This document shows, one piece after another, positions 12,752-13,950 of a stretch of DNA of 13,950 bases. Position 1 is the stretch's first letter; every line of letters begins with the position of its first letter. This stretch comes from Oscillospiraceae bacterium. GTDB taxonomy: Bacteria > Bacillota > Clostridia > Oscillospirales > Ruminococcaceae. The translations under genes were made by a program, and so were the position numbers. The notes under the pieces were generated by a model. That model saw only the letters and a program-made list of their open reading frames with translations. It did no database searches and was not told where the DNA came from. The stretch lies in assembly GCA_004556975.1 (NCBI GenBank), contig SFFD01000037.1, positions 1-13,950 of the forward strand. The letters run 5' to 3'.

Positions 12752-13940
12752 AAAGATCACTTCCCGCAGTAAATACTTCATCATAGAGCTGAAGGCTTGC
12801 GTTTTCACCCTTATACCATTTTGCAATAACATAGCCGCTGCCTTCATAGGTAACTTCAATTTTCCTGAATTTTACTTCACCCCTGTCAAGTATGAAAACG
12901 CCCATATTCTGTTCTCCGTCAAAACGGATTGCACTTGATGAAACCCTAAGTCCGCTTATAGTATTGAAAATAATATCGGCGCTTACCTGCCTTAAAGAGG
13001 CTACTTCCGAAGTAAATTTTTCGCATATCAAAAACACTATTGTGTTTTCACTTGAGTCGTCTTTAAGCACGGAATCCACTTTGAATTTTATGCTTTCGTT
13101 TATTCCGTCAAAATTTATCTCAACATTTCTGCCCTCATAGAAGCTTTTTGCTTCTTCTTCGTTTACGGAAATGACATAATACCACTTATAGTTGTCGGCA
13201 ATTTTTCCGACGCTTGGTTCAACTGTAACAATCTCTGTGTTAATAAGCTCCTCAAGTTGTGCCGCCGTCATTTCAAACATGGTTTCTTTATTTACAAGAT
13301 TTTCAAATCCGTCTACTTCAGATATAAAATATCCCGTTTTCGGGCAGGTAACGGTTTCGGCAGAATCAGCGCTTATTTCTTCTTTAAGTTCGTTGCATTC
13401 AGCATTAAGAATTGCTATTCTGTCCTCAAACTTATTTTCATTACCCGTTATCACAGTTTTTTTATTTATAGCCATAAGCAATTCTTCTTTTGCAGAAGAA
13501 AGTGCGGAAAGATTGGTTTCATCAAGTACCCCGGCATATTTTGCAACCGCCGAACCTATTTGAGTGTTGATGAATTCCATTGTTCCGTAAAGCTGTGAAT
13601 TGCCCCTGCTTGCCTCTTTAAGCAGGCTTATCTCTTTTTCAAGTTCCTCCACCCTTATCATTTTATCTACGGTATCTGCCGAAGCGTGAGTATATGCAAC
13701 AGTTCTGTTTTTAAGTACGCGTTGAGCGTCCTCATAAACATAACTGACGCTTCCGCTGGTTTGAACGCTTTCAATAATTGTTTCGCTGCGCACTGCAATT
13801 CCGTGAACATGAAGCGACTCACTTACAGAATATTCCGTCGTTATTTCAGTCTGATATGGGTTATAAAAGAATCTCCATGCCTGATATCGTGCATAAAAGA
13901 TGAAGAATGCCGACATTACAACTGCCAGCAGCTTTATCAT
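12729..13940 (-). CDS. HlyD-like membrane adaptor protein
   Basis: The ATG 13938-13940 has AAAGGA just upstream. The 403-residue product has an N-terminal membrane anchor (about 3-17), a beta-rich part (about 40-85), a helical, coiled-coil-like stretch (about 90-190) and a second beta-rich half with Val-Thr-Cys-Pro-Lys-Thr-Gly-Tyr-Phe (197-205) where a lipoyl-like domain would close. This is the layout of HlyD/membrane-fusion proteins, and proteins like it sit beside yggS-sepF in other Clostridia. No ABC or RND transporter gene is visible, so a classical efflux role is unproved; a role in envelope or division is possible from context. It is the first visible gene of the minus-strand run; its promoter is beyond the window. 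Confidence 0.75.
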   Translation of the reverse strand: MIKLLAVVMSAFFIFYARYQAWRFFYNPYQTEITTEYSVSESLHVHGIAVRSETIIESVQTSGSVSYVYEDAQRVLKNRTVAYTHASADTVDKMIRVEELEKEISLLKEASRGNSQLYGTMEFINTQIGSAVAKYAGVLDETNLSALSSAKEELLMAINKKTVITGNENKFEDRIAILNAECNELKEEISADSAETVTCPKTGYFISEVDGFENLVNKETMFEMTAAQLEELINTEIVTVEPSVGKIADNYKWYYVISVNEEEAKSFYEGRNVEINFDGINESIKFKVDSVLKDDSSENTIVFLICEKFTSEVASLRQVSADIIFNTISGLRVSSSAIRFDGEQNMGVFILDRGEVKFRKIEVTYEGSGYVIAKWYKGENASLQLYDEVFTAGSDLYVGKVID

Positions 13941-13950
13941 TTTTCCTTTC

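Overview
The window looks like chromosomal DNA from an anaerobic member of the Clostridia, most like the gut Oscillospiraceae/Ruminococcaceae group. This is inferred from the DivIVA/SepF/YggS/IleS/LspA cluster, the Gram-positive style promoters and GGAGG ribosome binding sites, a cysteine-rich surface protein with a sortase-like tail, and a SepF/DivIVA division module. No species can be named from the sequence alone. Nearly all genes lie on the minus strand; only the partial surface protein at the left edge and one small regulator are on the plus strand.

Right to left (the direction of transcription), 13940-5383 is one tightly packed minus-strand run with overlaps or short gaps: an HlyD-like membrane adaptor, yggS, sepF, divIVA, ileS, lspA, rluD, a Cof-type HAD phosphatase and a ComEA-like DNA-binding membrane protein. 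It joins septum placement, isoleucyl-tRNA charging, lipoprotein signal processing and rRNA pseudouridylation. A hairpin between ileS and lspA may trim transcription there. No terminator is visible after comEA. A three-tRNA operon (Phe, Gly, Cys; 5274-5001) follows, driven by a perfect TTGACA-17-TATAAT promoter and closed by a strong terminator.

The middle part (about 3065-4892) is accessory. It holds a low-molecular-weight tyrosine phosphatase followed by a coupled 37-residue unknown protein, a small XRE repressor (plus strand), and a divergent minus-strand pair made of a 68-residue unknown protein and a TPR-containing lipoprotein. The divergent region has a perfect 9+9 bp palindrome lying between the -35 and -10 boxes of the lipoprotein promoter, and a 73-nt nested hairpin at the predicted 5' end of that transcript. 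This is the least ordinary part of the window.

The left part (712-2897) is a three-gene minus-strand operon with its own promoter: type I L-asparaginase, an alpha/beta hydrolase and a nicotinamidase-like cysteine hydrolase, suggesting amide hydrolysis and ammonia release. It converges on the 3' end of a surface-protein gene (1-544), and three consecutive hairpin terminators separate the two. No CRISPR array, intact transposase gene or prophage was seen. The only gene-free stretches are short (under 200 bases) and consist of promoters, operators and terminators.
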